Notes under the pieces: model-generated
The model's database searches: none
What the model saw: only the letters and a program-made list of their open reading frames with translations
Told to the model about the DNA's origin: nothing
NCBI GenBank assembly: GCA_963715675.1
Contig: OY970265.1
Location: forward strand, 4,154,001 to 4,218,000
Direction: 5' to 3'
Origin: DASVWZ01 sp963715675
GTDB lineage: Bacteria > Acidobacteriota > Terriglobia > Terriglobales > Acidobacteriaceae
Length of the DNA stretch: 64,000 bases
Position numbers and translations under genes: made by a program
Part shown: one piece after another, positions 54,205 to 62,762 of the stretch
How the letters are laid out: every line of letters begins with the position of its first letter
Numbering within the stretch: the first letter of the stretch is position 1

Positions 54205-54725
54205 CTCTTCACCCTCGTCTGTAGTTCCTTATCCGCCAGGGCAGCTAATAGGTCGCCCGAAACATCCTGCCAGCCGAGGGACCGCAGGAGGCTCTCCGCT
54301 TGCTGCCTGTTGCGCGTCGATGCTGCGGCGTTGCTCCTTTCTTCAAGTCGTGCCACTGCGGCATAGTTTTTTGCGATTCGCAGATTGAAAACAGGCCATA
54401 GCCGCTCGGGAGCACCGCTCCGGATCCTGGTCAGATTTTTCGTGCCGGCATCGAACGACGGCTCAGAGTTCTGGATTGTCAGGCAACTAAGCGTGTACGC
54501 CAGCAGCGACCGTCCGCTTTCCCTCATTTCTTCTCTGTCTTTTGCATCGAGCGCGCTGAACCACGCCGCTTGTTTGTATCGGTAGGTGATACTGGCTGCG
54601 GCGCAGTACCCGACGTATGCGCATCCGCCTACAATCACTAGCCCTCCGAGAAAACATGTCAGCAGAGGGAATCTCACGGCGCAATCGTGGATCAACCGCC
54701 CGATACTGCCCCGCTGCTTGGTCAC
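54201..54725 (-). CDS. Membrane-anchored protein of unknown function
   Basis: A 174-residue protein with one N-terminal membrane helix (LLTCFLGGLVIVGGCAYVGY) and a helical body (SITYRYKQAAWFSALDAKDR, IAKNYAAVARLEERSNAAAS). It overlaps gatA at its start (54722-54725) and the small exported protein at its end, giving a gatA-this-next operon on the reverse strand. The meaning of this linkage is unknown; both small genes may simply hitch on the gatA transcript. Confidence 0.65.
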   Translation of the reverse strand: MTKQRGSIGRLIHDCAVRFPLLTCFLGGLVIVGGCAYVGYCAAASITYRYKQAAWFSALDAKDREEMRESGRSLLAYTLSCLTIQNSEPSFDAGTKNLTRIRSGAPERLWPVFNLRIAKNYAAVARLEERSNAAASTRNRQQAESLLRSLGWQDVSGDLLAALADKELQTRVKR

Positions 54726-56161
54726 GCGGCCCTCTCGATTGCCTGTCCCACCCTTAGCACCGTCGCTTCATCGAAATGCTTTCCCAGAATCTGCAGTCCG
54801 ATCGGCAGTTTTTCTTTGGTCTCGCCGCAGGGCACGGAAATCCCCGGAATCCCCGCCAGGTCTGCCGTCACCGTGTAAATATCGGCCAGGTACATCGCCA
54901 GCGGATCGTCCATTTTCTCGCCCAGCTTGAACGCCGACGTGGGGCACGTCGGGGTCACGATCACGTCCACTTGCTTGAAAACCTCCGCAAAATCCCGCGC
55001 GATCAGACTGCGGACTTTCTGGGCTTTCAAATAATAGGCATCGTAATAGCCCGCGCTCAGAACATACGTTCCCAGCATGATGCGCCGCTTCACTTCCGCC
55101 CCGAAGCCCTGGTCGCGGGTGCGGCGATACATTTCAGCCAATGTCTTTGCATCCGCGGCCCGGTATCCGTACCGCACGCCGTCAAAGCGGGCCAGGTTCG
55201 CCGACGCTTCCGCCGTGGCAATGATGTAGTACGCCGGAATAGCGTACCGTGTATGCGGCAGCGACACTGGAACCACCTCACAGCCGAGTTGCGCCAGCTT
55301 CTGGATCGCAGCTTCTACGGCGCTCTGAACCTCCGGATTCAGGCCCTCGCCGAAGTATTCTTTTGCCACGCCAATCCTGAGCCCACGCACCGGCTTCTCC
55401 AACTCAGCAACGTAATCCGGAACCGGCAAATCGGCGGAAGTGGAATCCATGAGATCGCGGCCGGCGATTACGCCCAACACGATGGCAGCGTCCTTCACCG
55501 TTTTCGTGAGCGGGCCAACGTGATCGAGCGACGAAGCAAACGCAATCAGCCCGTACCGCGACACGCGCCCATAAGTCGGCATCAGGCCGACCACACCGCA
55601 GAACGACGCCGGCTGGCGAATCGAGCCTCCAGTGTCAGATCCCAACGCAGCTACAGCCATATCCGCCGCCACTGCGGCCGCTGATCCGCCCGAAGAACCG
55701 CCCGGAACGCGGCTCAGGTCGCGAGGATTGTGCACCGGATGCCACGCCGAGTTCTCGTTCGACGAGCCCATGGCGAACTCGTCGCAATTGACCTTTCCCA
55801 GAACCACGGCGCCCGCAGCTTCCAGCCGAGCCACCGCCGTGCAGTCGTAGGGCGGAATGTGGTTTCCCAAAATCTTCGACCCCGCCGTGTTGCGCACACC
55901 GCGAGTGACTAGCACATCCTTGATGGCGACCGGAACACCACCCAGCGGAGGCAGCGCTTCACCGTGTGCCGCTAGAGCGTCGATCTCGGCCGCTTTGGCG
56001 AGGGCGCGATCCTTGCATAACGTCAGATACGCGCCGATCGCGGGATCGTCTCTATCAATTTTCGAGTAGTAGGCGTCGGCGAGCGCCGTAGCCGTCGTCC
56101 TGCGCTGCTGGATCGCAGAGCGCGCGGAGTCAATGGTGAGAGAGCTGAATTCCATTGCCAT
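54722..56161 (-). CDS. gatA: Aspartyl/glutamyl-tRNA amidotransferase subunit A
   Basis: Glutaminase subunit of GatCAB, which converts Asp-tRNA-Asn or Glu-tRNA-Gln to the amide. The amidase signature is intact: PVAIKDVLVTRGVRNTAGSK (Lys), then GGSSGGSAAAVAADMAVAAL (Ser) and GSDTGGSIRQPASFCG (Ser/Arg). 479 residues. It starts behind a heptamer array and lies 106 bases past gatC on the same strand. gatB is not in this window. Because glnS is present, the complex probably serves Asn-tRNA. Confidence 0.96.
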   Translation of the reverse strand: MAMEFSSLTIDSARSAIQQRRTTATALADAYYSKIDRDDPAIGAYLTLCKDRALAKAAEIDALAAHGEALPPLGGVPVAIKDVLVTRGVRNTAGSKILGNHIPPYDCTAVARLEAAGAVVLGKVNCDEFAMGSSNENSAWHPVHNPRDLSRVPGGSSGGSAAAVAADMAVAALGSDTGGSIRQPASFCGVVGLMPTYGRVSRYGLIAFASSLDHVGPLTKTVKDAAIVLGVIAGRDLMDSTSADLPVPDYVAELEKPVRGLRIGVAKEYFGEGLNPEVQSAVEAAIQKLAQLGCEVVPVSLPHTRYAIPAYYIIATAEASANLARFDGVRYGYRAADAKTLAEMYRRTRDQGFGAEVKRRIMLGTYVLSAGYYDAYYLKAQKVRSLIARDFAEVFKQVDVIVTPTCPTSAFKLGEKMDDPLAMYLADIYTVTADLAGIPGISVPCGETKEKLPIGLQILGKHFDEATVLRVGQAIERAA

Positions 56162-56172
56162 TGAGCACGGTC

Positions 56173-56265
56173 GAAGTCAGAAGTTAAAAGTCAGAATGCA
56201 TAAGTAAAAGCGCGAGATCGGGCGGTTCTTACTTCTGCCTTCTTACTTCTTACCTCTGCACTTGC
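56173..56265. repeat. Heptamer array, inverted, between gatC and gatA
   Basis: Left half 56173-56210: GAAGTCA GAAGTTA AAAGTCA GAATGCA TAAGTAA. Right half 56226-56265: reverse-type TTACTTC TGCCTTC TTACTTC TTACCTC TGCACTT. Both at 7-base period; together a long hairpin. It lies directly upstream of the gatA start codon in gene orientation. Confidence 0.85.
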
Positions 56266-56266
56266 C

Positions 56267-56605
56267 CTATCTTTCAATCACTTTCGGCACTTTGAAAAAC
56301 GTTCCGTCCGAATCGGGCGCATTGGCCAGCGCTTCGTCGTGCGGCAGCGACTTGCGCAGGCCTTGGGGAATGTCCTCTCGGCTGGCGTAGGCAAAACGCT
56401 CGTTGCCTCGCTTCGACGGGTCCACGCCGTACCGGTCGGACACTTGTGCCATCGGCTCCACGGCGGATGTATCCAGTTCATTCAGCCGGTCCATGTAATC
56501 GAGAATCGAGTTCAGATCGCGCACCATGCGAGTGCGCTCCGCCTCGGTCAGTTCGAGATTGGCGAGTTCCGCCACGTACTGGACGTCTTTTTCACTGACT
56601 TTCAT
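56267..56605 (-). CDS. gatC: Aspartyl/glutamyl-tRNA amidotransferase subunit C
   Basis: The 112-residue small subunit that holds GatA and GatB together. It begins MKVSEKDVQYVAELANLELT and has RDLNSILDYMDRLNELDTSA in the middle, as in the family. It is the first gene of the reverse-strand operon gatC-gatA. The divergent neighbour (cca) is 190 bases away. Confidence 0.92.
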   Translation of the reverse strand: MKVSEKDVQYVAELANLELTEAERTRMVRDLNSILDYMDRLNELDTSAVEPMAQVSDRYGVDPSKRGNERFAYASREDIPQGLRKSLPHDEALANAPDSDGTFFKVPKVIER

Positions 56606-56791
56606 TGGTCACTCGACGGCGAAGAGCCGAAAGGTATCTCTCGCTGTCACTACTTTCAGAATATCAGTTGCGCCCAGGCTACTAGGCCAGTTTCCGCAAC
56701 GATTTTTTCAGTTTGAATTCATGAGCTTAACGGAATTTCGACCCCGGCCGGGCCTTGACAAGGAAACGCTAATCTCCCGGCATCGTCCGTT

Positions 56792-58207
56792 TCAGATTTT
56801 CTTACCCGGCTCCTCCATCGGATGCTCGCGAGCCACAAATTTCAGCGCTTCCGCTTTGTTTTTCAGGCTTCCTTCAAGCTGAGCGTCTTCGACCGCGGTC
56901 AGGATTGATTTGAACCGCGGTCCCGGGGTGTAACCCACTTTGATCAGATCCTCCCCTGTGATCAGCGGCTGCGGGCGCAACACCTCGGGCGGTATGCGGG
57001 ACATTTTCTCGCGGACAAAGTCATATGACGTGAGGTCGCCGTGGCTCGCCAGGCAATCCATACGGTGTAACTCCATGTGCTCGGCAAAGCGCGGCAGCCG
57101 CAGGAATTTCTTGAACGTGGATTCGCTCATTCGCAGCGCCTGGGCAAAACGCATGTGATTCTTCACCAGGCCGAGAACCTGTTGTGTATCCTCCCCGGCA
57201 AAACGCAGCCGCTGGCAGATTTCCTCTGCCATCTTCATGCCCACGTCCACATGATCGTCAAAGCGGATGCGGTCCGGCCCCACCCGAAATGTCGGTGGCT
57301 TGCCCACATCGTGCAGCAACGCTCCCCACGCCAGCGTGGCAGGACAAGGCTGCGGCAAGTTATCGAGCAGCAGCAGCGTGTGCACGAAGACGTCGCCTTC
57401 AGGATGAAACTGCGGCGGCTGCTGGACTCCCTTCATGGCCTCGATCTCCGGCAAAACTTCGTGCAGCAATCCGGTGCGGTCGAGCAGCAGAAATGCCTCT
57501 CGCGCATGGCCTTCGGTGAGCATCTTCGTCAGTTCGTCGCGGACCCGTTCGCGGGAAACTTGATGGATCCCCGGAGCCAACCGCTGGATTGCGGAAAAGG
57601 TTGCAGGCTCGATTTCATATCCAAAACGCGCAGCGAAACGCGCCCCGCGCAACATGCGGAGTTTGTCCTCCGCAAAGCGGCGTTCCGGCTCGCCGATGGC
57701 CCGGAGAATGCCTGCGGCCAGATCCTTCTCCCCACCCACGTAGTCGAGCACTTGATTGGTGATGGGATCGAGCAGGAGGCCATTGATGGTGAAATCGCGG
57801 CGCTGGACATCCTCGCGCGGATCCTTGCTGAACCGGACTTCGTCGGGATGGCGGCCGTCGCTGTACCCAATGTCACTGCGAAACGTCGCGACTTCGACGA
57901 CACCGGCGTGGTTACCAACAGCCACATCGGGCGGCGTGACGGTTCCTTCGTTCTTGTCATCCCGAGCGAAGCGAGGGATCTGCAGTTCCGGCGGCACCGG
58001 CACCAGCACCACCCCGAACTGCGCGCCCACGGCGTAGGTCTCAGGAAAGATTCGCATGACTTTCTCAGGCGTAGCGTCGGTGGCAACGTCGTAGTCAGCC
58101 GGCTCGCGTCCCAGCAGCAGATCGCGCACACACCCGCCCACCAAGTAGGCGTTGTAGCCTTGGTCGCGCAGCCTGCGGACGATCGAAATGGCGAAGTCCC
58201 TAAGCAC
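56792..58207 (-). CDS. cca: CCA-adding tRNA nucleotidyltransferase
   Basis: Adds or repairs the CCA end of tRNA. Motifs: GGCVRDLLLGREPADYDVAT (GGxVRD and DxD), RRDFTINGLLLDP, the RRLAEDK-like RRFAEDKLRMLRGARFAAR region, and an HD domain (LLHDVGKPPTFRVGPDRIRF). About 471 residues from the GTG at 58207; an in-frame TTG (58216) lies just upstream and the frame is open far beyond, because it runs antisense to tsaD. An extra segment (LQIPRFARDDKNEGTVTPPD) interrupts the nucleotidyltransferase domain; it is the translation of a dispersed DNA repeat (57953-57983). Confidence 0.9.
   Translation of the reverse strand: MLRDFAISIVRRLRDQGYNAYLVGGCVRDLLLGREPADYDVATDATPEKVMRIFPETYAVGAQFGVVLVPVPPELQIPRFARDDKNEGTVTPPDVAVGNHAGVVEVATFRSDIGYSDGRHPDEVRFSKDPREDVQRRDFTINGLLLDPITNQVLDYVGGEKDLAAGILRAIGEPERRFAEDKLRMLRGARFAARFGYEIEPATFSAIQRLAPGIHQVSRERVRDELTKMLTEGHAREAFLLLDRTGLLHEVLPEIEAMKGVQQPPQFHPEGDVFVHTLLLLDNLPQPCPATLAWGALLHDVGKPPTFRVGPDRIRFDDHVDVGMKMAEEICQRLRFAGEDTQQVLGLVKNHMRFAQALRMSESTFKKFLRLPRFAEHMELHRMDCLASHGDLTSYDFVREKMSRIPPEVLRPQPLITGEDLIKVGYTPGPRFKSILTAVEDAQLEGSLKNKAEALKFVAREHPMEEPGKKI
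57953..57983. repeat. Dispersed palindromic repeat inside cca
   Basis: Copy of the TCCCGAGCGAAGCGAGGGATC-type repeat, in frame, giving the insert RFARDDK in the enzyme. It adds residues without stop codons or frameshift, in a loop of the nucleotidyltransferase domain. Confidence 0.7.
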
Positions 58208-58240
58208 AGCGGTCAATCTCTTTCCAGATAATATAGGTTT

Positions 58241-59392
58241 ATGCCCGACGCCTACATCCTCGGTATCGAAAGCTCCTGCGATGAGACTGCGGCGGCGGTG
58301 GTCCGCTCGGGCGAGAAGGTCGTGTCCAACGTGGTCTTCTCGCAGATCGCGACCCACCAGCCCTACGGCGGAGTGGTGCCGGAGTTGGCGTCGCGGGAGC
58401 ATCTGCGGGCAATTGTCCCCGTGGTGCGCAAGGCGCTGGCCGATGCCGGGCAGACTTACGAGTCGATTGACGCTCTCGCAGTAACCCAAGGGCCCGGCCT
58501 CGCCGGCGCCCTGCTGGTCGGTATCAGCTATGCCAAGGCGCTGGCTTTCGCTCTCGATAAGCCGCTGATCGCGGTGAACCATCTGGAAGGGCACATCCAC
58601 GCGGTTCTGCTGGAAGAGCGGCAGAAGGGAAATCGTGAGCTGAATTTCCCTGTGCTGGCGCTGGTCGTCTCCGGCGGTCACACGCACCTGTACCTGGCGG
58701 AAAAGCGTGCCGATGGCTGGTCTTATCAGAACATCGGTCATACGCGCGATGACGCCGCCGGAGAAGCTTTCGACAAAGTTGCGAAGTTGCTGGCGCTTGG
58801 CTATCCGGGAGGGCCGATCATCGACAGACTTTCTGCGCATGGCGATCCCCACGCGGTGAAATTACCGCCGTCCCAGATCAAGCATCCCGACCGAAACGAA
58901 AGAGGAAAGAGCACAGCCTCCACCGGTCATCCGCGCTTCGACTTCTCTTACAGCGGCATCAAGACCGCAGTCCTGCGATATGTGGAACTACACGGGATGC
59001 AGGCGTCAATCGCAGAGCGGCGCAAGGCACTAGCCGGCATGCCCGCGCCGAAGCTTGAGGACTACCTTCGCCTCTGCGACAAGCCGACGCTGAACCTGGT
59101 TTCGTCCTTCCAGCGCGCCATGGTAGACGATCTGGTTTCGAAAACGCTTGCCGCCGCCCGCGCTTGTGACGTCGCCACGCTTTTCGTAACCGGCGGAGTG
59201 GCGGCGAACCATGAACTACGCCAGCGGTTCGAGAAAGGTTCCGCCCAGGAAGGTCTGCCGGTGTTCTTCCCGTCCCGTCCGCTCTCCACCGACAATGCCG
59301 CCATGATCGCGGCCGCCGCCTATCCCAGGTTCCTCATGAAGGATTTTGCTGCGATGGACTTTTCCGCCGAGGCGGGAATGGCGCTGAAATGA
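58241..59392 (+). CDS. tsaD: tRNA threonylcarbamoyladenosine synthase subunit TsaD
   Basis: Makes t6A at position 37 of tRNAs reading ANN codons, with TsaB/TsaE. The product has ILGIESSCDETAAAVVRSGE at the start, the metal-binding HLEGHIHAVLL (HxxxH), SGGHTHLYLAE, DDAAGEAFDKVAKLLALGYP and VTGGVAANHELRQRF. At 383 residues it is a little longer than the usual 340; the extra part (about 210-225, HPDRNERGKSTASTGHPRFD) lies in a loop. It starts 33 bases from the divergent cca gene. Confidence 0.96.
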   Translation: MPDAYILGIESSCDETAAAVVRSGEKVVSNVVFSQIATHQPYGGVVPELASREHLRAIVPVVRKALADAGQTYESIDALAVTQGPGLAGALLVGISYAKALAFALDKPLIAVNHLEGHIHAVLLEERQKGNRELNFPVLALVVSGGHTHLYLAEKRADGWSYQNIGHTRDDAAGEAFDKVAKLLALGYPGGPIIDRLSAHGDPHAVKLPPSQIKHPDRNERGKSTASTGHPRFDFSYSGIKTAVLRYVELHGMQASIAERRKALAGMPAPKLEDYLRLCDKPTLNLVSSFQRAMVDDLVSKTLAAARACDVATLFVTGGVAANHELRQRFEKGSAQEGLPVFFPSRPLSTDNAAMIAAAAYPRFLMKDFAAMDFSAEAGMALK

Positions 59393-59399
59393 GCAAACG

Positions 59400-59600
59400 C
59401 TAAGCTTCTGGTTCCTCTTTCAGCTTGGTCTCCTCAATGCTCATGTCCCGGAATTCGCTGGAGTCGAAGATTTCGCCGCATTCCAGGCATTCGACAAATT
59501 CAGCCTCTTCGTCACGGGAGACGATCTGCACACGTGGGTGCCTGCACTGATTCGTGCCACTTCTGTTCTCGGGGGGTTGCGAGGGCGGGTTGGCTGTCAT
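59400..59600 (-). CDS. Small zinc-ribbon-like protein
   Basis: From the ATG at 59600 a 66-residue acidic protein, with CRHPRVQIVSRDEEAEFVEC and CLECGEIFDSSEF, a possible zinc-binding set Cys-His/Cys-x2-Cys. A short ATG-rich upstream part of the frame is unlikely. It is convergent with tsaD, ending eight bases past its stop. Family not recognised. Confidence 0.55.
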   Translation of the reverse strand: MTANPPSQPPENRSGTNQCRHPRVQIVSRDEEAEFVECLECGEIFDSSEFRDMSIEETKLKEEPEA

Positions 59601-59733
59601 ATGGCGGCTCACCCACGCGACCCGTGGGTGATTGGCCGGAAATGGCGGTATTGTATCCCGGTTCTTACCCTTGTCAAGTGCCTCGAAAAGCAATAACCGT
59701 ACGCCGGAAATAGAGCAGACCCTAGAAATAAAA

Positions 59734-59757
59734 ATACGACTAAAATCATCGTATACT
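59734..59757 (+). promoter_or_regulatory. Operator-like palindrome overlapping the isc promoter
   Basis: ATACGA-N9-TCGTAT (59734-59754) is a symmetrical site whose right arm overlaps a -10 hexamer TATACT (59752-59757), 126 bases before the Rrf2 gene. It contains GACTAAAAT, which fits half of the IscR type-1 consensus. It looks like an Rrf2-family autoregulatory operator. The -35 is not obvious. Confidence 0.6.
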
Positions 59758-59883
59758 CTAAGCCATTCACTGCTAAACACTTACCGACAAATGCCAGAAG
59801 TCGCTGCTGGCTGTGGAAGGTTGCCTTCGGAGAGCGAAATGGCTAGAATATCAATATCCGATTGAAAAGGTCGGAATTTAGAG

Positions 59884-60351
59884 ATGCTCAAACTTACCAA
59901 GAAGGCGGACTACGGCTTGATGGCCATGAAGCACCTGGCCGAGCGCGCCGACGTGGGAGCATGCAGCGCCAAGGATGTCGCCGAGGCTTACGGCATTCCG
60001 CCTGAGGCGTTGGCCAAGATCCTGCAGCGGCTGGTCAAGGCCGGGCTGTTGCAGTCGCAGCATGGGATGAACGGTGGATACACGCTGGCCCGCGATCCCG
60101 GACTCATCAGCGCCTTTGAAGTAATTCGGGCGATTGATGGGCCGCTGTTTATTACGTCCTGCATCACGGTGCGTGGCGAATGCGGGCAGACCGATCGTTG
60201 CACCATTCGCGAGCCGCTGCGCCGGGTGAATCAGAGCATCGAAGATGTTTTGCGGCAAATCACGATTTCGCAAATGAAGGAAAAAGAAGAAGTAGTGCCC
60301 AGCAAAGCGAAGAAGCACGCGGAACTGGTCAGCATCACCCAGGAACTCTAG
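59884..60351 (+). CDS. iscR: Rrf2-family regulator (IscR-like)
   Basis: A 155-residue winged-helix repressor. It begins MLKLTKKADYGLMAMKHLAE, has the recognition helix region (YGIPPEALAKILQRLVKAGL) and the wing QSQHGMNGGYTLARDP, and carries three cysteines, SCITVRGECGQTDRC (spacing x6, x5), that could hold a 2Fe-2S cluster. It heads iscS-iscU-iscA-hscB-hscA, so it should sense cluster status and repress the operon. The E. coli spacing is x5, x5. The palindrome at 59734 is a likely target. Confidence 0.87.
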   Translation: MLKLTKKADYGLMAMKHLAERADVGACSAKDVAEAYGIPPEALAKILQRLVKAGLLQSQHGMNGGYTLARDPGLISAFEVIRAIDGPLFITSCITVRGECGQTDRCTIREPLRRVNQSIEDVLRQITISQMKEKEEVVPSKAKKHAELVSITQEL

Positions 60352-60376
60352 GAAAGGTCGAGGCAGGAGAGCAATT

Positions 60377-61645
60377 ATGAGCACGGATTTGAAGACGTTC
60401 CCCACCACGCAGCACCAGGTTCCCAGCGGCGTCAAGCTGCCCATTTACATGGACAACCACGCCACCACGCCGATGGATCCGCGGGTGCTGGAAGAAATGC
60501 TTCCCTACTTCATGGAGAAGTTCGGAAACGCCGCCAGCCGCAATCATGCCTTCGGCTGGGCCGCGGAAGAAGGCGTAGAGACCGCGCGGGAGCGCGTCGC
60601 CAGGCTGATCGGGGCGACGGCGAAAGAGATCGTTTTCACCTCGGGCGCGACCGAGAGCGACAACTTGGCCATTAAAGGCGTCGCCGAGATGTACCGCGAG
60701 AAGGGCAATCACATCATCACCGCGGTCACTGAGCACAAGGCGGTGCTCGATACCTGCAAGCGGCTGGAGAAGTATGGGTATCGCGTCACCTACATGCCGG
60801 TGCAGAAGGATGGCTTGGTCGATCTCGAAGACCTGAAGCGCGCCATGGACGACAAGACGATTCTGGTCACCCTCATGGCGGCCAACAATGAAATCGGCGT
60901 GCTGCAGCCGGTTGCGGAGATTGGCAAGCTTTGCCATGAACGCGGCGTGATCTTCCACACCGATGCGGTGCAGGCGGTCGGCAAGGTTCCGATGGACGTC
61001 AACAAGATGAATATTGACGTCGCCTCGATTTCCGGCCACAAAATTTACGGGCCGAAGGGCGTGGGGGCACTTTATGTGCGGCGCAAGAATCCCCGGGTGC
61101 AGGTCGCGGCGCAAATTGACGGCGGAGGCCACGAACGCGGCATGCGTTCCGGAACGCTGAACGTTCCCGGCATCGTCGGATTGGGCAAGGCTTGTGCGAT
61201 TGCCTCCGAGGAAATGGCGCAGGAAGCCTGCAAACTGGCGGGGCTGCGAAACCGGCTGCGCGACCGGATCATGGGGCGCTTGGATGAGGTTTACATCAAT
61301 GGCTCGACCGAGCACCGCCTGCCCGGCAATCTCAACATCAGCTTTGCCTATGTCGAGGGCGAGTCTCTCCTGATGGGGATCAACGATATTGCGGTTTCCA
61401 GCGGCTCCGCCTGCACCTCGGCGACTCTGGAGCCATCGTATGTATTAAAGGCTTTGGGCACGGGCGACGATCTGGCGCATAGCTCGATCCGCTTCGGCAT
61501 TGGCCGTTTCAATACCGAAGCCGAAGTCGATTATGTCGCTGACCGCGTGGTCGAAACCGTGACGCGGTTGCGTGAACTGTCGCCGCTCTATGAGATGGCG
61601 AAAGAAGGCATCGATCTGAAGAGTGTCAAGTGGGCCGCTGAATAG
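60377..61645 (+). CDS. iscS: Cysteine desulfurase
   Basis: PLP enzyme that takes sulfur from cysteine for Fe-S cluster assembly. The 422-residue product has IYMDNHATTPMDPRVLEEML near residue 17, the PLP lysine in ISGHKIYGPKGVGALYVRRK, and the active-site Cys loop SSGSACTSATLEPSYVLKAL. The last motif is the IscS (housekeeping) type. It follows iscR by 25 bases. Confidence 0.96.
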   Translation: MSTDLKTFPTTQHQVPSGVKLPIYMDNHATTPMDPRVLEEMLPYFMEKFGNAASRNHAFGWAAEEGVETARERVARLIGATAKEIVFTSGATESDNLAIKGVAEMYREKGNHIITAVTEHKAVLDTCKRLEKYGYRVTYMPVQKDGLVDLEDLKRAMDDKTILVTLMAANNEIGVLQPVAEIGKLCHERGVIFHTDAVQAVGKVPMDVNKMNIDVASISGHKIYGPKGVGALYVRRKNPRVQVAAQIDGGGHERGMRSGTLNVPGIVGLGKACAIASEEMAQEACKLAGLRNRLRDRIMGRLDEVYINGSTEHRLPGNLNISFAYVEGESLLMGINDIAVSSGSACTSATLEPSYVLKALGTGDDLAHSSIRFGIGRFNTEAEVDYVADRVVETVTRLRELSPLYEMAKEGIDLKSVKWAAE

Positions 61646-61787
61646 TAGCCAGCGGCTGGCAGCTTGGGCAGGTTTTAAGAATCGGTTGGGTAGGGCGCGG
61701 CTTCAGCCGTACCACTGAGAGCTAAGAAACATGCGGGCTTTAACCCCTGAGGGTGGCCCGAATGAGAGGGTGAGGAGAACGTAACTT

Positions 61788-62201
61788 ATGGCATACAGCG
61801 ACAAGGTAATCGATCATTACAACCATCCGCGCAATGTGGGTTCGCTCGACAAGAACAGTGCCGAGGTCGGCACCGGACTGGTGGGCGCGCCGGAGTGCGG
61901 CGACGTCATGAAGCTGCAGATCAAAGTCAATCCGCAGACCAATGTCATTGAAGACGCGAAATTCAAGACCTTCGGCTGCGGTTCGGCCATTGCGTCGTCT
62001 TCGCTTGCTACCGAGTGGGTGAAGGGCAAGACCGTGGATGAGGCGCTTCAGATCAAGAACACGGAGATCGTGAAGGAGCTTTCGCTGCCCCCGGTGAAGA
62101 TTCACTGCTCGGTGCTGGCGGAAGACGCCATTCGCGCGGCCATTCACGACTGGAAAAAGAAACAGGATGCGCCTCAACCAGCGGCCGTGGAAGCGAGATA
62201 A
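61788..62201 (+). CDS. iscU: Fe-S cluster scaffold protein
   Basis: The 137-residue scaffold on which clusters are first built. It contains the three ligand cysteines: GAPECGDVMKLQI, FKTFGCGSAIASSSLA and LPPVKIHCSVLAED, and a C-terminal LPPVK motif that binds the HscA chaperone, which is encoded further down the operon. The region 61645-61787 before it has no gene. Confidence 0.96.
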   Translation: MAYSDKVIDHYNHPRNVGSLDKNSAEVGTGLVGAPECGDVMKLQIKVNPQTNVIEDAKFKTFGCGSAIASSSLATEWVKGKTVDEALQIKNTEIVKELSLPPVKIHCSVLAEDAIRAAIHDWKKKQDAPQPAAVEAR

Positions 62202-62258
62202 TAGACCGAGGCAGGCGCGAGCACATCCGCCCGTGCCCGGCTCTTGGGCTATCGGACT

Positions 62259-62624
62259 ATGAGTACGACTACAACCAACGCCGTCCCGGCCAAAGGGATT
62301 CAGGTCACGGAGAAAGCGCTGGCCCGCATCCGCACCGCCATCGTGAAGGAAGGCATTTCCCCCGAACAGGGCGGTCTTCGCCTCGGGGTGCAGGGAGGCG
62401 GCTGCTCGGGACTGAGTTACAACATCCGCTTCGACACCCAGCCCCGGGAGCGCGACCGCATTTTTCAATTCGGGGATGTAAGGGTTTTCGTCGATCCCAA
62501 GTCGTTCATCTACCTGCACGGCATGACGCTGGATTATCAGGAGACGCTCATGCAGCAGGGATTTGTGTTCGTGAATCCGAATTCGACGAAGTCGTGCGGC
62601 TGCGGAACGTCTTTTTCCGGCTAG
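62259..62624 (+). CDS. iscA: A-type Fe-S carrier protein
   Basis: A 121-residue A-type protein with the three ligand cysteines in GGCSGLSYNIRFD and STKSCGCGTSFSG. It takes clusters from the scaffold to targets. The ATG at 62259 is used; a few further codons upstream are possible. Lies between iscU and hscB. Confidence 0.93.
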   Translation: MSTTTTNAVPAKGIQVTEKALARIRTAIVKEGISPEQGGLRLGVQGGGCSGLSYNIRFDTQPRERDRIFQFGDVRVFVDPKSFIYLHGMTLDYQETLMQQGFVFVNPNSTKSCGCGTSFSG

Positions 62625-62647
62625 CTTTTGGCACACGTCGCGGGGAT

Positions 62648-62757
62648 GTTGGGTAATTGTGAAATCGGGTGATTTGGTAATTGAAAACCCGTTTCTGTCG
62701 CAAGCCGATGCGGTTTTACAAATTACCCGATTACACAATTGCTCAATTACCCAATTT
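62648..62757. repeat. Octamer array, inverted, before hscB
   Basis: Left half 62648-62683: words such as GGGTAATT and GTGATTTGGTAATT at 8-base spacing. Right half 62717-62757: ACAAATTAC CCGATTAC ACAATTGC TCAATTAC CCAATT. The right half ends five bases before the hscB ATG at 62763. Same sequence family as the arrays at 50.2 and 63.5 kb. Confidence 0.85.
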
Positions 62758-62762
62758 TTCCT

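Noticed and set aside
58208..58852. Long N-terminal extension of cca
   Set aside because: Antisense to tsaD, Gln/Arg-rich and unlike any CCA-adding enzyme.
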